DNA of 64,000 bases from Nakamurella endophytica. Its GTDB lineage: Bacteria > Actinomycetota > Actinomycetes > Mycobacteriales > Nakamurellaceae. The DNA lies in contig NZ_BMNA01000002.1 of NCBI RefSeq assembly GCF_014646215.1, positions 728,070-792,069 of the forward strand, read 5' to 3'. Below are positions 62,909-64,000 of the stretch, in pieces. Position 1 is the first letter of the stretch. Each line of letters starts with the position of its first letter. The translations under genes and the position numbers were made by a program. The notes below the pieces were generated by a model. It saw only the letters and a program-made list of their open reading frames with translations, was not told where the DNA came from and did no database searches.

Positions 62909-64000
62909 GTGACGATGACCGCCCGCCGCCGGCGCACCACGGACCGGTTGCTGGCCGCCGCCATCGCCGTCGTGGTCGCCGCCGTCGGCGTGGTGGTGTA
63001 CCTCACCAGCGACAACCGGGCGACGACGGACGCCACCGGCCCGCAGGTGCCGCCGCCGTCCGCCGCGTCCGTCGCTCCCACGACGCTGCGGCAGGCCTGG
63101 ACGGCCGCCACCGACCCGTCGCTCGGGGCGGTGGCGTCGCCGTCCGGCGTGGTCGTCACCACCGACCGGCACGCCGTCACCGCGCACGACGCCGTGACCG
63201 GCGCGGTGCGGTGGTCCTACACCCGCAGCAACCGCGACCTGTGCGCCGTCGGCTCCGGGGACACCGACGACCAGCCCGTCGACCAGGGCAGCGGGGTGCG
63301 CGGCATCGCCACCGTCTACGCCGAGAACGGTTTCTGCTCCCAGCTGATGACGCTGGACCCGGTCACCGGGTCGCGGTCCAAGGTGCGGACCTCACCGCTG
63401 CCGCTCGGCGGGTCGCTGGTGTTCGGCGGCCCGTACGCCGGATGGCTCTCCCCCACGCTCGTCGAGGTGTGGCGCAACGACCTGGTCCGCACCATCCAGT
63501 ACGGCGTCCAACCCAACCCGACCAACCCCAGCAGCTCGCACCTGGGCTGCACGTTCACCGACCTGGCGCTGGCCGAGACGCAGTTCGCCACCGTCGAGCA
63601 CTGCGCCGCGCAGGGTGCCACCGCGCGCGTGGTCCTGAACTTCGACGACCCCGGCGCGCAGAAGCCCAAGGACTGGGACCAGTTCAAGCACACCGCGCGG
63701 ATGGACGTCGACACCCGGTCCCCCGCCGCGGTGATCGTCGGCGTGACGCCGGACCGGGTGGCCGTCCTGGTCTCCGCGCCGTCCCCGGCCGTGGTGGTGT
63801 ACGACGCCGCGGGCACGGCCGTGTCCCGCACCGCGGTCGAGGTGCCGGCCGCCGAGATCACCGCAGCGGCCGCCCAGGGCCGGCCGCTGCCCGCGGTGCA
63901 GACCCCGAGCGGGCGCATCTCGCTGGTGGGCAGCCACCTGGTGGCGGTCACCTTCGAGTCGGTGCAGGGGCCGGCGCCGTCGACCGCGCTGACCACCCCG
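62909..64000 (+). CDS. Membrane-anchored PQQ-like beta-propeller protein (partial)
   Basis: An open frame of 364 codons that runs off the window end, so the stop is not seen. VTMTARRRRTTDRLL leads into a single membrane helix (AAAIAVVVAAVGVVVYL). A Pro-rich linker and a repeat-rich extracellular domain follow. HDAVTGAVRWSYTR and LMTLDPVTGSRSKV are PQQ-like blade motifs. Paired Cys (DLCAVG, GFCSQL, LGCTF, EHCAA) suggest disulfides outside the cell. A comparable protein follows the helicase gene in mycobacteria. GTG 62909 is preceded by TAGGCT and six bases; ATG 62915 is an alternative. Confidence 0.8.
   Translation, partial: MTMTARRRRTTDRLLAAAIAVVVAAVGVVVYLTSDNRATTDATGPQVPPPSAASVAPTTLRQAWTAATDPSLGAVASPSGVVVTTDRHAVTAHDAVTGAVRWSYTRSNRDLCAVGSGDTDDQPVDQGSGVRGIATVYAENGFCSQLMTLDPVTGSRSKVRTSPLPLGGSLVFGGPYAGWLSPTLVEVWRNDLVRTIQYGVQPNPTNPSSSHLGCTFTDLALAETQFATVEHCAAQGATARVVLNFDDPGAQKPKDWDQFKHTARMDVDTRSPAAVIVGVTPDRVAVLVSAPSPAVVVYDAAGTAVSRTAVEVPAAEITAAAAQGRPLPAVQTPSGRISLVGSHLVAVTFESVQGPAPSTALTTP

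Noticed and set aside
63316..63996. 226-residue minus-strand reading frame at the window end
   Set aside because: The plus strand here encodes a membrane-anchored beta-propeller protein with recognisable motifs. The minus frame is its shadow.

Overview
This window reads as a chromosomal segment of a very GC-rich actinobacterium. Almost every codon ends in G or C, GTG starts are common, and many consecutive genes overlap by four bases (ATGA or GTGA). Mycothione reductase points to mycothiol chemistry. The conserved blocks rimP-nusA-ylxR-infB, rbfA-DHH phosphoesterase-truB-ribF-rpsO-pnp-M16 peptidase-dapB, and dxr-site-2 protease-ispG-GNAT are arranged much as in mycobacteria. A Nakamurella- or Frankiales-like host is my best guess, not a demonstrated assignment. 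I see no prophage, insertion sequence, CRISPR array, tRNA or rRNA gene. The window is core genome with small accessory insertions.

Layout. 1-6.2 kb (minus strand): a gamma-glutamyltransferase-like enzyme coupled to an alpha/beta hydrolase, then an overlapping cluster of ABC ATPase, ABC permease, sensor kinase and response regulator. 6.2-9.3 kb: a YcaQ-like DNA-repair protein, diverging from a DeoR regulator coupled to an acetyltransferase. 9.4-28.3 kb (all minus): the RNA and translation superoperon. In transcription order it runs rimP, nusA, ylxR, infB, DUF503, rbfA, DHH phosphoesterase, a GntR regulator with an MFS exporter, truB, ribF, rpsO, pnp, M16 peptidase, dapB and a small TPR membrane protein. 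28.6-29.8 kb: a lipoprotein and ferritin-like pair on the plus strand. 29.9-39.9 kb: proS, a tandem acetyltransferase, YaaA, a RIO kinase with an upstream mini-ORF, a zinc-ribbon protein, Ku, mycothione reductase, an orphan gene and methionine aminopeptidase. 40-48.6 kb: a penicillin-binding lipoprotein, a MalY-type lyase, a DHA2 exporter, a Ser/Thr-rich lipoprotein, a CoA-transferase pair and an acetyltransferase. 48.7-54.9 kb: ispG, the site-2 protease, dxr, DUF2631, a 60-residue orphan and rlmN. 54.9-64 kb: a fructosamine-kinase-like protein, a lipoprotein with two retropepsin-like halves, MOSC and S9 peptidase genes, an MiaE-like ferritin-fold protein, a DEAD-box helicase, and a membrane-anchored beta-propeller protein that runs off the end.

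How it works together. Most genes serve transcription elongation and antitermination (nusA), ribosome assembly and initiation (rimP, rbfA, infB, rpsO), RNA modification (truB, rlmN) and RNA decay (pnp, DHH phosphoesterase, helicase). Others supply isoprenoids (dxr, ispG), lysine and diaminopimelate (dapB), flavins (ribF), cell-wall crosslinking (PBP), regulated membrane proteolysis, and thiol or peroxide defence (mtr, yaaA).

The most unusual signals are regulatory or structural rather than a new gene cluster. The DEAD-box helicase start codon lies inside a 10-bp inverted repeat, preceded by a three-codon upstream ORF. The RIO kinase has a 21-codon upstream ORF with its own strong ribosome-binding site. 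pnp and rpsO have hairpins at leader or end positions. Ten genes show a TANNNT-like hexamer exactly 6-7 nt before the start codon and no good ribosome-binding site, which suggests leaderless mRNAs. Several intergenic gaps hold short tandem repeats with 9- to 25-bp units, one of them inside the nusA-infB operon. Start codons were chosen by ribosome-binding site, coupling and family alignment by eye. Nothing here was confirmed by a database search.
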